From NCBI GenBank assembly GCA_033794685.1, contig JARAYZ010000001.1: a stretch of 64,000 bases of DNA; one strand, given 5' to 3'. The notes under the pieces were generated by a model, which did no database searches, was not told the DNA's origin, and saw nothing but the letters and a program-made list of their open reading frames with translations. Positions 35,499-44,747 of this stretch are shown piece by piece. Within the stretch, counting starts at the first letter, position 1. Each line of letters opens with the position of its first letter. Position numbers and translations under genes: made by a program. The stretch comes from Lentzea sp033794685. Its GTDB lineage: Bacteria > Actinomycetota > Actinomycetes > Mycobacteriales > Pseudonocardiaceae.

Positions 35499-36299
35499 CT
35501 ACTCGCCACCGTTTCCGCTGAGGACGGGGGTTTCCTCGTGCGGGTGCATGCGTTCGAAGGGGTCGAAGCCCTTGTACGCGGTCAGCACCTCGCGAAGGCT
35601 TCCGAACATCTTGACGTGGCCCTCGTCCATCCAGATCGCCTTGTCGCAGAACTCTGCGAGGAATTCGTCGGAATGGGTCGCGAACACCAGCAGACCAGAG
35701 CGGGCGACCAGGTTCTTGAGGCGGTCGCGGGCCTTCGCCATGAACGCCGCGTCCACCGCGCCGATGCCCTCGTCGAGCAGCAGGATCTCCGGGTTGATCG
35801 ACGTGACGACGCCGAGGGCCAACCGGACGCGCATGCCCGTCGAGTACGTGCGCAGCGGCATCTGCAGGTAGTCACCGAGCTCGGTGAACTGCGCGATGTC
35901 GTCGACGCGGGATTCCATCTGCTTGCGGCTCATGCCGAGGAACAGGCCCCGGATCATGATGTTCTCGTACCCGGAGATCTCCGGGTCCATGCCGACGCCG
36001 AGGTCGAAGACCGGCGCCACCTTGCCGACGATGCGCGACTGGCCGCGGGTGGGCTCGTAGATGCCCGCCAGCAGGCGCAGCAGCGTCGACTTGCCGGCGC
36101 CGTTGTGGCCGACCAGGCCGACGCGGTCGCCGTCCTTGATCGACAGCGTGATGTCGTGCAGGGCTTCGATGATCGGCACACGGCCCTCCGAGCCGATCTT
36201 GCCGCCGACCTTGCCGAGCGCGAGCTTCTTCAGCGACCTCGACTTCGCGTCGAAGATCGGGAAGTCGACCGATGCGTTCCAGACGTCGATGCTGACCAT
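35499..36299 (-). CDS. wzt: Galactan/LPS-type ABC exporter ATP-binding subunit
   Basis: The 266-residue ATPase has Walker A VGHNGAGKST, signature YSTGMRVRLALGV and Walker B EILLLDEGIGAVD, with the H-loop in FATHSDEF. It has the N-terminal extension typical of Wzt proteins and no C-terminal carbohydrate-binding domain, as in RfbE (Rv3781). A strong AAGGAGG precedes the ATG. With the permease below it probably exports lipid-linked galactan. Confidence 0.92.
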   Translation of the reverse strand: MVSIDVWNASVDFPIFDAKSRSLKKLALGKVGGKIGSEGRVPIIEALHDITLSIKDGDRVGLVGHNGAGKSTLLRLLAGIYEPTRGQSRIVGKVAPVFDLGVGMDPEISGYENIMIRGLFLGMSRKQMESRVDDIAQFTELGDYLQMPLRTYSTGMRVRLALGVVTSINPEILLLDEGIGAVDAAFMAKARDRLKNLVARSGLLVFATHSDEFLAEFCDKAIWMDEGHVKMFGSLREVLTAYKGFDPFERMHPHEETPVLSGNGGE

Positions 36300-36316
36300 G
36301 GGGTGTCGACCTCCTT

Positions 36317-37237
36317 CTAGACCCAGTAGGAAACGCGGGCGCGGTAGTTGCGCAGGATGACCAGTGCGAGCATCCAGCCGACCACCGTGAAGCCGCCGAC
36401 GACCGCCCAGTGGTGCCAGTCGACGGTGTGGCCGAGCAACGGGGCGCGGACGATCTCGACGAAGTGGTACACCGGGTTCAGCTCCGCGATCCACATGCGC
36501 CAGGCACCGTCGTCGGGGTTGCCCTTGGTGACCTTCGTCAGGATGCTCGCGTCCCAGACGATCGGCGTCATGAAGAACACCAGGTTGATGAAGCTGTTCA
36601 CGACCGGCGGGATGTCGCGGAAGCGCGTGCTGATCACACCGAACAGCAACGAGACCCACACGGCGTTGATCGCCAGCAGGGCGAAGCCGGGGATCGCCAG
36701 TGCGATCGTCCAGCTCAGTCCGGGCTGGAGCGGGCCGTTCTCGGTCATCCGGTACGGCTCGGAGAGCGTGCCGAAGAAGATCAGCATGACGATCACGTAG
36801 ATCACGAGGTTGTGCAGCAGGAACAGGATCTGGCGCCACACCATGCGCATCACGTGGACGGTGATCGGCGCAGGCAGGTGCTTGATCAGCCCCTCGTTCG
36901 CGATGAACACGTCCGTGCCCTCGGTGATGCAGCCGAGGATGAAGTTCCAGACGATGAAGCCCGCGGTGATGTACGGCAGGAACGCCGGCAGTTCCGCGCC
37001 GAGCAACACCGAGTACAGCAAGCCCAGCGCGAGCGCTGTGGTGCCCATCGAGATGGTGATCCACAACGGGCCGATGACCGAACGGCGATAGCGCTGCTTG
37101 ATGTCCTGCCAGCCGAGGTGGCCCCACAGCTCACGGTGGTCCCACGCCTCCCGCACATCAGCGAACGCGCGTTTGAAGCTGCGCGACTTGACGGCAGGGG
37201 GCGCCTCTGCTTGGTCGGGCGTACTGGTGGCTTGCAC
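36317..37237 (-). CDS. wzm: Galactan/LPS-type ABC exporter permease
   Basis: The 306-residue ABC-2 type permease has about six helices. It has an amphipathic N-terminal region (REAWDHRELWGHLGWQDIKQ), the family's RYRRSVIGPLWI segment and FFMTPIVWD. It is the partner of the ATPase 17 nt downstream and corresponds to RfbD (Rv3783). It is probably the first gene of the wzm-wzt-glfT1 operon. Confidence 0.92.
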   Translation of the reverse strand: MQATSTPDQAEAPPAVKSRSFKRAFADVREAWDHRELWGHLGWQDIKQRYRRSVIGPLWITISMGTTALALGLLYSVLLGAELPAFLPYITAGFIVWNFILGCITEGTDVFIANEGLIKHLPAPITVHVMRMVWRQILFLLHNLVIYVIVMLIFFGTLSEPYRMTENGPLQPGLSWTIALAIPGFALLAINAVWVSLLFGVISTRFRDIPPVVNSFINLVFFMTPIVWDASILTKVTKGNPDDGAWRMWIAELNPVYHFVEIVRAPLLGHTVDWHHWAVVGGFTVVGWMLALVILRNYRARVSYWV

Positions 37238-37296
37238 GAGGACTGAGCGTACCGGCGACCGATGAGTGACATGCTCACCGGTCGGTCACGGTGCGG

Positions 37297-38127
37297 TCAG
37301 ACCTTGATCACTTTGACGATGACCTGTTCGTGGTCGTAGGTGTACCCGAGGTAGTCGAACTCGACGCCGTGCGCCGCGACGTGCTCCAGCCAGGCCTTGT
37401 GCTCGTGTTCCTGCCACTGCGGGTAGTTGAAGTACTCGTCGAAGACGATGATGCTGCCCTCGACCAGACGCGGTCCGACCAGGTCGAGAACGGTCTTGGT
37501 GGACGAGTACAGGTCGCAGTCGACGTGCAGGAACGTCACCGAGCCCTCGTGGTCGGCGAGGAACTTCGGCAGCGTCTCGTCGAACCACCCGGCGACGAGC
37601 TCGGCACCCGGCACGTCCGGCAGGCCGTCCATCGTGAACGTGCCGGCGGGGAACCCGTTGCGCCAGTTCTCCGGCAGACCCTCGAAGGAGTCGAAGCCGT
37701 AGACGCCGGAGCCCTCGCGGGCGTTCGCGATGATCTTGAGCGTGCCGCCGGTGTAGACGCCGAACTCCAGCGCCATGCCGTCCTCGGGCGCCTGGGTCAG
37801 CGCGAACTCGAGGGTCTCGTGCGGCGAGCCGAAGTGCGGGACCCGCGGCATGTTCTTGTGCACGAACTGAGCGCTCTGCAACGAGGCTTCCCGGTCCGCG
37901 GCGAACACGATGTCGCGGCGGGCCCGCACCTCGTGGCCGACGGTGTGGTCGACGATCCGGTTCGCCTGCTGGTTGAGCTCGTCGCGCAGACCGTCCAGCT
38001 GGACCTGGATGCGGGCGATCTGCTCCTGCTGCGGCTTCAGCGCGTCCTGGATGAGTTCGATGGCCTTGACACGAAGCTTGTGACGAAGCTGCTTGGCCTG
38101 CAGGCCTTTGCGGACTTTGTCGAGCAC
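37297..38127 (-). CDS. Class I SAM methyltransferase (TylF/Methyltransf_24-like) with coiled-coil N-terminus
   Basis: The 276-residue protein has a basic, coiled-coil-like N-terminal region (residues 1-60) and a methyltransferase-like domain. Supporting segments are MALEFGVYTGGTLKIIA near residue 117, YGFDSFEGLPENW, then FLHVDCDLYSSTKTVLDLV and IVFDEYFNYPQW. These match the TylF/MacroCin O-methyltransferase-like group often found in surface-glycan loci. It may methylate a sugar hydroxyl in exported glycan. Confidence 0.8.
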   Translation of the reverse strand: MLDKVRKGLQAKQLRHKLRVKAIELIQDALKPQQEQIARIQVQLDGLRDELNQQANRIVDHTVGHEVRARRDIVFAADREASLQSAQFVHKNMPRVPHFGSPHETLEFALTQAPEDGMALEFGVYTGGTLKIIANAREGSGVYGFDSFEGLPENWRNGFPAGTFTMDGLPDVPGAELVAGWFDETLPKFLADHEGSVTFLHVDCDLYSSTKTVLDLVGPRLVEGSIIVFDEYFNYPQWQEHEHKAWLEHVAAHGVEFDYLGYTYDHEQVIVKVIKV

Positions 38128-38185
38128 GATGGCTCCTCTCCAGAACGGTCAGCGCGCATCGTAGAGCCAACCCCGCCCGTTTCAG

Positions 38186-38662
38186 CTAGAGGTACTGACC
38201 CGTTCCCTTGCCTGTTGTTCCGCCTTCGTTACCTTCGCCGCTGCTGCCGGCGGGCAACGCACGGCCGCGCATCTGCTCCAGCTGGGCGCGCGCCGCCATC
38301 TGCTGGGCGAACAACGCGGTCTGGATGCCGTGGAAGAGGCCCTCGAGCCAGCCGACGAGCTGGGCCTGTGCGATCCGCAGCTCGGCGTCGGACGGGGTGC
38401 CCTCCTCGGTGAACGGCAACGAGAGACGCTCCAGCTCGTCGCGCAGCTCCGGCGCGAGGCCGTCCTCGAGCTCCTCGATCGACCGCTTGTGGATCTCCTT
38501 GAGGCGGTTGCGGCTGGCCTCGTCCAGAGGTGCGGCGCGGACCTCCTCCAGCAGCTGCTTGATCATCGTGCCGATCCGCATCACCTTGGCCGGCTGTTCG
38601 ACGAGGTCGGCGATGTCGCCGTCCTGGCCGCCGACGATTACGACGGGCTGCTCCTGGTTCAT
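38186..38662 (-). CDS. bpa: Bacterial proteasome activator Bpa/PafE
   Basis: The 158-residue protein is nearly colinear with M. tuberculosis Bpa (Rv3780). It has LVEQPAKVMRIGTMIKQLLE, PLDEASRNRLKEIH, LRIAQAQLVGWLEGLFHGIQ and ALFAQQMAARAQLEQM. It ends in GQYL, the C-terminal motif that docks in 20S proteasome pockets and opens the gate independently of ATP. It forms a dodecameric ring. ATG 38662 is preferred because GGAG lies 4 nt upstream; ATG 38671 is possible. Proteasome genes are not in this window. Confidence 0.96.
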   Translation of the reverse strand: MNQEQPVVIVGGQDGDIADLVEQPAKVMRIGTMIKQLLEEVRAAPLDEASRNRLKEIHKRSIEELEDGLAPELRDELERLSLPFTEEGTPSDAELRIAQAQLVGWLEGLFHGIQTALFAQQMAARAQLEQMRGRALPAGSSGEGNEGGTTGKGTGQYL

Positions 38663-38753
38663 GGTCTCCATCCTCGCGTGATTCACGTTTTCGAAACTAA
38701 TCGGGGTGGGGCTGGTCGTCGCCGTGTTTGCTCGCATACGTACGGTGTTACTC

Positions 38754-39953
38754 ATGGCGTTCGACGTCGCTCGAGTACGAGGGCTCTTCCCCGCGCTCGG
38801 CGACGGCTGGGTACACCTCGACGCACCCGCCGGCATGCAGGTGCCCGAACAGGTCGCCACCGCCGTCTCCACCGCGCTGCGCGCCCCGGTCTCCGGGCCC
38901 GGAGGCATCTTCCCGGCGTCCCAACGGGCGCAGGGCATCGTGGACGCCGCCCGCCGGTCCGTCGCGGACCTCGTCGGGGCAGACCCCGCCGGTGTCGTTC
39001 TCGGTCCCTCCTCGGCCGTGTTGTTGCAACGCCTCGCCGACGCGATGACCGACGACTGGTTCATGGGCGACGAAGTCCTGGTTTCCCGCTTGGACCACCC
39101 GGCGAACATCGCACCGTGGTTGCGTGCGACTCAGCGGACCGGCAGCGCGGTCAAATGGGCAGAGATCGACATCGAGACGTGCGAGCTGCCGAGCTGGCAG
39201 TTCGACGAACTCGTCACCGACCGCACGAAGCTGATCGCCATCACGGCGGCGTCCGGTGTCGTCGGCACACGCCCGGACCTGGGCAAGATCTCCGCGGTGG
39301 CACGCGCGCACGGCTCGTTGATGGTGGTGGACGCCTCGTCCGCGGCGCCGTTCGTGCCGTTGGACATCGTTGGCATGGGTGCCGACGTCGTGGCTCTCTC
39401 CGCTGGTCAGTGGGGTGGCCCGCCGGTCGGCGCACTGGTGTTCCGCGACCCGTCGGTGCTGGAGCGGCTGCCGTCGGTCTCGGTCGACCCGATGGCCCGC
39501 GGCCCGGAACGACTGGAGCTCGGCCCGCACGCGTATCCGATGCTCGCCGGCCTCGTTGCGTCCGTCGAGTACCTCGCGGACCTCGACGACGCGGCGACCG
39601 GCACGCGCCGTGAGCGGTTGCTGACGTCGCTGGGATCCGTGAAGGCGTACCAGGCCGGGCTGCTCGCTAATCTCATCAACGAACTGCGTTCGCTGCGGCA
39701 CGTGATGGTGATCGGCGACGCCATGCGGCGGGTGCCCGCGCTGGCGTTCTCGATCGCCGGGGTCAAGGCGGAGGACGGCGTCGAACACCTCGCGTCACGG
39801 GGTGTCTGCGCGTTCGCCGATCCCGGCCAGCACGGGGTGTTCTCGGTGCTGGGCGTCGGCGAGATCGGCGGCGCCATCCGCATCGGGCTGGCGCACTACA
39901 CGAACGCAGTCGAGATGGACGACCTGGTGCGGGCGGTGGCCGAACTGGGCTGA
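38754..39953 (+). CDS. Aminotransferase class V / cysteine desulfurase-like protein, PLP lysine apparently missing
   Basis: The 399-residue protein has the fold-type I pattern of cysteine-desulfurase-like proteins: GWVHLDAPAGMQVPEQV at the N-terminus, LVSRLDHPANIAPWL (the DH motif), and LMVVDASSAAPFVPLDI (the cofactor-ring Asp). The segment that normally holds the Schiff-base lysine (S-G-H-K-x-x-G-P) reads ALSAGQWGGPPVGAL, with Gln in the lysine position by my alignment. It is related to Rv3778c by position and sequence. It may be non-catalytic or use another chemistry. It is 19 nt upstream of a methyltransferase-like gene. Confidence 0.8.
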   Translation: MAFDVARVRGLFPALGDGWVHLDAPAGMQVPEQVATAVSTALRAPVSGPGGIFPASQRAQGIVDAARRSVADLVGADPAGVVLGPSSAVLLQRLADAMTDDWFMGDEVLVSRLDHPANIAPWLRATQRTGSAVKWAEIDIETCELPSWQFDELVTDRTKLIAITAASGVVGTRPDLGKISAVARAHGSLMVVDASSAAPFVPLDIVGMGADVVALSAGQWGGPPVGALVFRDPSVLERLPSVSVDPMARGPERLELGPHAYPMLAGLVASVEYLADLDDAATGTRRERLLTSLGSVKAYQAGLLANLINELRSLRHVMVIGDAMRRVPALAFSIAGVKAEDGVEHLASRGVCAFADPGQHGVFSVLGVGEIGGAIRIGLAHYTNAVEMDDLVRAVAELG

Positions 39954-39972
39954 GGGATTCGGGAGAGCATCT

Positions 39973-40617
39973 GTGGACGACTCGCTGGCTCGCGAGCTCG
40001 CCGACCTCTCGGCCCTGCACCGCCTCGGTTCCCTGAACACCGAGTACCTGCCGCAACTCGCCGGCGACCTCCGGCCGTCGACGCTCGTCGCGGTGATGGA
40101 CGAGATCGTGCTCGGCTCCCGCACCGTCCTGGTGGCACTGGGCTGCGGCTCGTCCTCGGTTCTGCTGGCGCGTTTGTTGCAGCAGAGAGGTTTCGGGCAC
40201 CTGTTGTCGATCGAGCACGACGAACGCACGGCTGCTTTCGTTGCGTCGCAAGTAAGACGCGAGGGTCTGGGCTCGGCCGCCCGTGTGGTGCACGCGCCGT
40301 TGTCGCGTCATCCGGCGGCGTTGTCGCGGCACGGCCAGTGGTACGCACCGCAGCAGGTGCACGACGAGGTGCTCGGGTACGTCGAGAAGTTCGGCCTGGT
40401 GGACCTGCTGCTCGTGGACGGGCCGGGGTCCGGTGACTCGCGTTATCCGGCGATGCCCGTGCTCAGCGCCGTGCTGGCGCCGGGGGCCACGATGCTGGCC
40501 GACGACGTGGACCGGCCCGACGAGCAGGCGGTGCTGACGCGGTGGTCCGAGGAGTTCGGGCTGGAGTTCCGCACGGCTCCCCGGACCTCGCTGGCCGTGG
40601 CTACCGGTCTCGCTTGA
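39973..40617 (+). CDS. SAM-dependent methyltransferase-like protein
   Basis: The 214-residue protein shows a Rossmann-like core: TVLVALGCGSSSVLLARLL (motif I position), GHLLSIEHDERTAAFVASQV and VDLLLVDGPGSGDSRYPAM. This is the arrangement of FkbM/class I O-methyltransferase-like enzymes. The GTG start has GGGAGAG 6 nt upstream. It overlaps the 3' end of the opposing quinone reductase gene by 17 nt. The substrate is unknown. Confidence 0.75.
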   Translation: MDDSLARELADLSALHRLGSLNTEYLPQLAGDLRPSTLVAVMDEIVLGSRTVLVALGCGSSSVLLARLLQQRGFGHLLSIEHDERTAAFVASQVRREGLGSAARVVHAPLSRHPAALSRHGQWYAPQQVHDEVLGYVEKFGLVDLLLVDGPGSGDSRYPAMPVLSAVLAPGATMLADDVDRPDEQAVLTRWSEEFGLEFRTAPRTSLAVATGLA

Positions 40618-41566
40618 GCAGGACCTTGCCGAAGACGTCACTCGCCTCCAGCAACCGGTGCGCCTCGGCGGCGTCCGACATCGGCACGACCCGGCCGACG
40701 ATCGGCTTGACCGCGCCGCTCTCGATCAGCGGCCACAGGTGTTCGCGGACCTGCGCCACGATCGCGCCCTTGCCGTCGACGGTCCGGCCGCGCAACCCGG
40801 TCGCCATCACCGACGCCCGCTTGGCGAGGAGCTTGCCGATCGGCAGTTCGCCCTTCACACCGCCCTGCATGCCGATGATCATCAACCGGCCGTCCTGCGC
40901 GAGGACGTCGATGTTGCGGGGGAGGTAGGAGGCGCCCATGTTGTCGAGGACGACGTCGGCCTTCTTCACCTCGGCCACGAAGTCCTGGGTCTTGTAGTTG
41001 ACCGTGATGTCGGCGCCGAGCTCCGCGCACTTCCGCAGCCGTTCGTCGGAACCCGCCGTGACCGCGACGGTCGCGCCGAGCGCCTTGGCGACCTGGATCG
41101 CGTGCGTGCCGATGCCGCCCGCACCGCCGTGCACGAGGAACGTCTCGCCGAGCTTGAGCCGGCCGTCCATCACGACGTTCGACCAGACCGTGCACGCGAC
41201 CTCGGGCAGTGCCGCGGCCGTGACGACGTCGACGCCCTTCGGGACCGGCAGGACCTGGGCCGCGGGCACGACGACCTTCTCCGCGTAACCACCGCCGGCC
41301 AGCAACGCGCACACCTCGTCGCCGACGTGCCAGCCCGTGACGTCCTCGCCGACCGCCGCGATCGTGCCGGAGCACTCCAGCCCGATGACGTCCGACGCGC
41401 CCTTGGGAGGCGGGTACAAACCCTGCCGCTGCAACAGGTCCGCGCGGTTGACCGCACTCGCGGCGACGTCGATCAGCACCTCGCCCCTGCCGGGGGACGG
41501 GTCGGCGACCTCGGTCCACTCGAGCACGTCCGGGCCGCCGGGTTCGCGAACAGTGATGGCATGCAT
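40601..41566 (-). CDS. NAD(P)H-quinone oxidoreductase, PIG3 family
   Basis: The 321-residue medium-chain reductase has SAVNRADLLQRQGLYPPP, a PIG3/quinone reductase signature, and the NADPH-binding motif FLVHGGAGGIGTHAIQVAK. The alternative segment GLRGRTVDGKGAIVAQVREH is also characteristic. It lacks zinc-binding cysteines. Corresponds to Rv3777 by position. Its 3' end overlaps that of the convergent methyltransferase gene. Confidence 0.92.
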   Translation of the reverse strand: MHAITVREPGGPDVLEWTEVADPSPGRGEVLIDVAASAVNRADLLQRQGLYPPPKGASDVIGLECSGTIAAVGEDVTGWHVGDEVCALLAGGGYAEKVVVPAAQVLPVPKGVDVVTAAALPEVACTVWSNVVMDGRLKLGETFLVHGGAGGIGTHAIQVAKALGATVAVTAGSDERLRKCAELGADITVNYKTQDFVAEVKKADVVLDNMGASYLPRNIDVLAQDGRLMIIGMQGGVKGELPIGKLLAKRASVMATGLRGRTVDGKGAIVAQVREHLWPLIESGAVKPIVGRVVPMSDAAEAHRLLEASDVFGKVLLKRDR

Positions 41567-41611
41567 ACAGTCGACCGTAATACCGTTCGACAGGTCCGGC
41601 ACCATCGGATC

Positions 41612-42244
41612 ATGGACGCCTGGCCGCTGCGACACCTCGTTCTCCGCACCCCGCGCCTGGAGCTGCGCCCGGACGACGACGCCGGACTGTTCGAGCTCGT
41701 GCGCGTCGCTCAGGCGGGTGTGCACGACCCGTCCGAGATGCCGTTCAACGTGCCGTGGACCGACAGCCTCGCCGACGACGGCGGGCTCGGCATGCTCCAG
41801 CACTTCTGGGCGACGCGCGCCCGGCTCACCGCGAAGGACTGGGTGATCACCTTCCTCGTCCGGCACGAGGGCGAGGTGATCGGCGTGCAGGACGTCGGCG
41901 CGCGCGACTTCGGGGTGCTGCGCGAGGTCGGCACCGGCTCCTGGCTGGGCAGGGGTTTCCAGGGCACGGGTTTCGGCACGGAGATGCGAGTGGCAGTGCT
42001 GCAGTTCGCGTTCGACCACCTGGGCGCGAGCATCGCTCGTTCGGCGGCTTGGCAGGGCAACCACGCGTCCAACCGCGTGAGCGCCAAGCTCGGCTACGTG
42101 CACGACGGCACGGTCGGCCTCGCTCCCCGCGGAGAACGCCTTGAGCACGTGCGATTGCGCCTGGACGAGGCGAACTTCGTCCGCCCGGAGTGGAAGGTAG
42201 CGGTCGAGGGACTAGCGGAGTGTGTTCACCTGATCACCAGCTGA
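41612..42244 (+). CDS. GNAT-family N-acetyltransferase
   Basis: The 210-residue protein resembles RimJ/RimL-type acetyltransferases. It has LRTPRLELRPDDDAGLFEL at the N-terminus, VGTGSWLGRGFQGTGFGTEM (the acetyl-CoA loop Q/R-G-x-G-x-G/A) and WQGNHASNRVSAKLGYVHDG. It probably acetylates an amino group on a protein or small molecule. It stands divergently from the quinone reductase gene. Confidence 0.9.
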   Translation: MDAWPLRHLVLRTPRLELRPDDDAGLFELVRVAQAGVHDPSEMPFNVPWTDSLADDGGLGMLQHFWATRARLTAKDWVITFLVRHEGEVIGVQDVGARDFGVLREVGTGSWLGRGFQGTGFGTEMRVAVLQFAFDHLGASIARSAAWQGNHASNRVSAKLGYVHDGTVGLAPRGERLEHVRLRLDEANFVRPEWKVAVEGLAECVHLITS

Positions 42245-42322
42245 ACTCCCGCCGACCGACGGATTGTGGCCCGCGTCTCCTTTTTGTGAGGGTTCAGCCA
42301 TCTCGAACGAAGGGGAACGTTC

Positions 42323-43831
42323 ATGTCCGGCAGATCCAAGCTGGCGGCTGTGCTTGCCATCTCGGCACTAGTCGCTGCCCCTACCGCAACGGCGTCCGCC
42401 GCCGCAGAACCGGCGGGCCCCGCACTCGCCAAGAAGCTCGCGAAGAAGGTGACCGTAGAGGGTGTCAACCGGCACCTGATCGCGTTCCAGCGCATCGCCG
42501 ACCGCAACGGCGGCAACCGCGCGGCACTGACCCCCGGCTACGACGCCAGCGTCGAGTACGTGGCGGGCAAGCTCCGCGCCGAGGGCTTCATCGTCACGAC
42601 GCCGAACTTCAGCTTCGACGTCCCCATCACCGACGCGGAAACCGCCCGCGTAGACGGCGTGAACTACCAGGCGATCGTCATGACCGCCTCACCCCAGACC
42701 CCGGTGGGCGGCATCACCGGCCCGCTGCGAGTGGTCCCGGAAGACGCCACCACGGGCTGCGAGGCAACCGACTTCGCGGGCCAGAGCTACACCGGCAGCG
42801 TCGCCCTCATCCGCCGAGGCGGCTGCACGTTCGAGCAGAAGCACCTCAACGCGGCCGCGGCAGGCGCCATCGCCGTGCTGGTCTCGAACAACACCGCGGG
42901 CCCCCTGTCCAACGTGACGCTGACCAACCCGGGCCTGATCCCGACCGGCGGCATCTCCCAGGCAGACGGCACCACGCTCGCCGGCAAGGCAGGCGCCGCC
43001 GTCACCGTCGACATGCGCTACCACACCGAAACCCGCACCCAGCGCAACGTCATCGCCGAGACCCGCACCGGCCGCAAGAACAACGTCGTCATGGCCGGTG
43101 CCCACCTCGACAGCGTCGAACTGGGCGCGGGCATCAACGACAACGGCACCGGCTCGGCGTCCCTGCTGGAAACCGCACTCCAGCTCGGCTCCCGCCCGAA
43201 GGTCGACAACGCCATCCGCTTCGCCTGGTGGGGCGCAGAAGAGCGCGGCCTCATCGGCTCCGAGGAATGGGTCCGCTCGCTGACGTTCGAACAGCAGCTG
43301 GACATCGCCCTGTACCTGAACTTCGACATGGTCGGCTCCCCGAACGCCGCGTACTTCATCTACGACGGCGACGACTCCGACGCGGTGGGCGCAGGCGCGG
43401 GCCCGTACGGCTCGGCCCAGATCGAAAAGGCCTTCGCCGACTACTTCGCCGCCAAGGGCGTCCCGACCGAGGGCACGGACTTCTCGGGCCGCTCGGACTA
43501 CGGCGAGTTCATCGCCCAGGGCATTCCCGCCGGCGGTCTGTTCACCGGTGCCGAGGGCCTGAAGACGGCGGCGCAGGCCGCGAAGTGGGGTGGCACGGCC
43601 GGGGTCGCGTACGACCCTTGTTACCACTCGAAGTGCGACAACCTCGGCAACGTCGACCGGGTGGCTTTGGGTCGCAACGCTGGCGCGATCGCGTTCGTGA
43701 CGGCTGCCTACGGTGTGTCCACTGAGGACGTCAACGGGGTGCCGCCTCGTTCGAAGCGGGCTGAGGCTCGGTCTTCGGCTGCTTTGAAGGCGGCTTCGCA
43801 CGACGATCACTCGCACGCGGCTGTGTCGTAG
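42323..43831 (+). CDS. Secreted M28 family aminopeptidase with PA domain
   Basis: The 502-residue protein has a signal peptide (KLAAVLAISALVAAPTATASA). A PA domain follows at about residues 120-230 (ALIRRGGCTFEQK). The M28 zinc peptidase domain has metal ligands in VVMAGAHLDSVELGAGINDNGTG (split here by description: His-Asp, then Asp), WWGAEERGLIGSEEW and SDYGEF. The end has DPCYHSKCDNL, a likely disulphide. Closest type is the Streptomyces griseus aminopeptidase group. A His-rich tail follows. It is the last host gene before the integration hotspot. Confidence 0.93.
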   Translation: MSGRSKLAAVLAISALVAAPTATASAAAEPAGPALAKKLAKKVTVEGVNRHLIAFQRIADRNGGNRAALTPGYDASVEYVAGKLRAEGFIVTTPNFSFDVPITDAETARVDGVNYQAIVMTASPQTPVGGITGPLRVVPEDATTGCEATDFAGQSYTGSVALIRRGGCTFEQKHLNAAAAGAIAVLVSNNTAGPLSNVTLTNPGLIPTGGISQADGTTLAGKAGAAVTVDMRYHTETRTQRNVIAETRTGRKNNVVMAGAHLDSVELGAGINDNGTGSASLLETALQLGSRPKVDNAIRFAWWGAEERGLIGSEEWVRSLTFEQQLDIALYLNFDMVGSPNAAYFIYDGDDSDAVGAGAGPYGSAQIEKAFADYFAAKGVPTEGTDFSGRSDYGEFIAQGIPAGGLFTGAEGLKTAAQAAKWGGTAGVAYDPCYHSKCDNLGNVDRVALGRNAGAIAFVTAAYGVSTEDVNGVPPRSKRAEARSSAALKAASHDDHSHAAVS

Positions 43832-44454
43832 GTCGGCTTTGGTTTGTGGCGGCGGTGCCCTTCGGGGTGCCGCCGCTTCGCGTTATCTGCGTTGTCCGGC
43901 TCGTTCACCGGCTCTCACCAGGAGTGGGAGTACTGACACACCTCCTCGTCGCCTCGGTCGCACGGCCAGCCGTCGATGCACACCTCGTGACCAGCCAAGA
44001 AGGGGTCGCCGTCAAGGAAACGGCGCGCCGGTACGTATTGCCATACTTCGGTTTCTTTCGCTGATACTTCTAATTTTTGCATGCTTGATCCTCGTATTCA
44101 TTGGGTTTATTTCAGGCATTTTCCCTCGCGGTTGTCTCGCCTGAGCTTCTTGCTGACAATAGGATATGTGTCCAGGCCAGAGGGTGTCCATAGCGTCTTC
44201 CTGGCTCTCAGATGGCCCGTGGAAAATGCGGCACCTCTCCGGATGGATCGAGAGGTGCCGAGCTCAGATTATTATTAATACGAACTGTAAAAACCGTATA
44301 GTGCTGTGTCTGCCCGGTCCAGGTCTCGACCGTACGGTCGCCCACGCGCCGAGGCGGTGGCCCGGCGCGTGCAAGAGGCGATGGGGCAGCAGTCCCCGTA
44401 GAACACCTGGAGCGAGATCTGGTCGACGCTCTCCGTCGACACAGTTCGCCCACT
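43832..44454. other. Intergenic region left of the integration hotspot
   Basis: No convincing gene is seen. Base composition drops after about 44030 (several T-rich stretches), unlike the flanking host genes. A hairpin (CGGCACCTCTC / GAGAGGTGCCG, 44229-44260) lies about 200 nt beyond the oldest tRNA 3' end copy and may be the original terminator of the tRNA transcript. A short hydrophobic open stretch near 44034-44144 lacks a proper start codon. Confidence 0.5.
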
Positions 44455-44510
44455 TGCGGAAGCGGAAGGATTTGAACCCCTGGACGGTTGCCCGTCTCCC
44501 GCTTTCAAGG
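44455..44510 (-). repeat. Degenerate tRNA-Ser 3'-end copy (oldest att site)
   Basis: These 56 bp match 59172-59227 except for two substitutions (GGAAGGAT for GGAGGGAT, and CCCCTGG for CCCCCGG). This is the displaced original 3' end of the tRNA-Ser gene, left after the first integration. It includes the anticodon-stem to acceptor part on the minus strand. Confidence 0.85.
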
Positions 44511-44747
44511 GAGTGGTATGGCCGTTCAAGTTCGTTCGCTGAGGTTCTTCTTGCTGGTCAGCGGTTCCGTCAAGTCGCGGATAAACGCTCCTGGACGACC
44601 TGGTATGAGACTGTCCGTCAGACGGATCAGTCCATAGTGGACTTTTTGGCCGCAGGCCGTCGCGAAGCGATGCGAAGCACCCTTGAGCTTGGAGGGGCGA
44701 CCGGACACACTGCGCGCCCCTACCGCCTTCGAGGCGGCTCGGACCGC

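Noticed and set aside
44034..44144. Short hydrophobic peptide (LRFLSLILLIFACLILVFIG)
   Set aside because: It looks like a membrane helix but no ATG, GTG or TTG start with a ribosome-binding site is present in frame at a suitable place.
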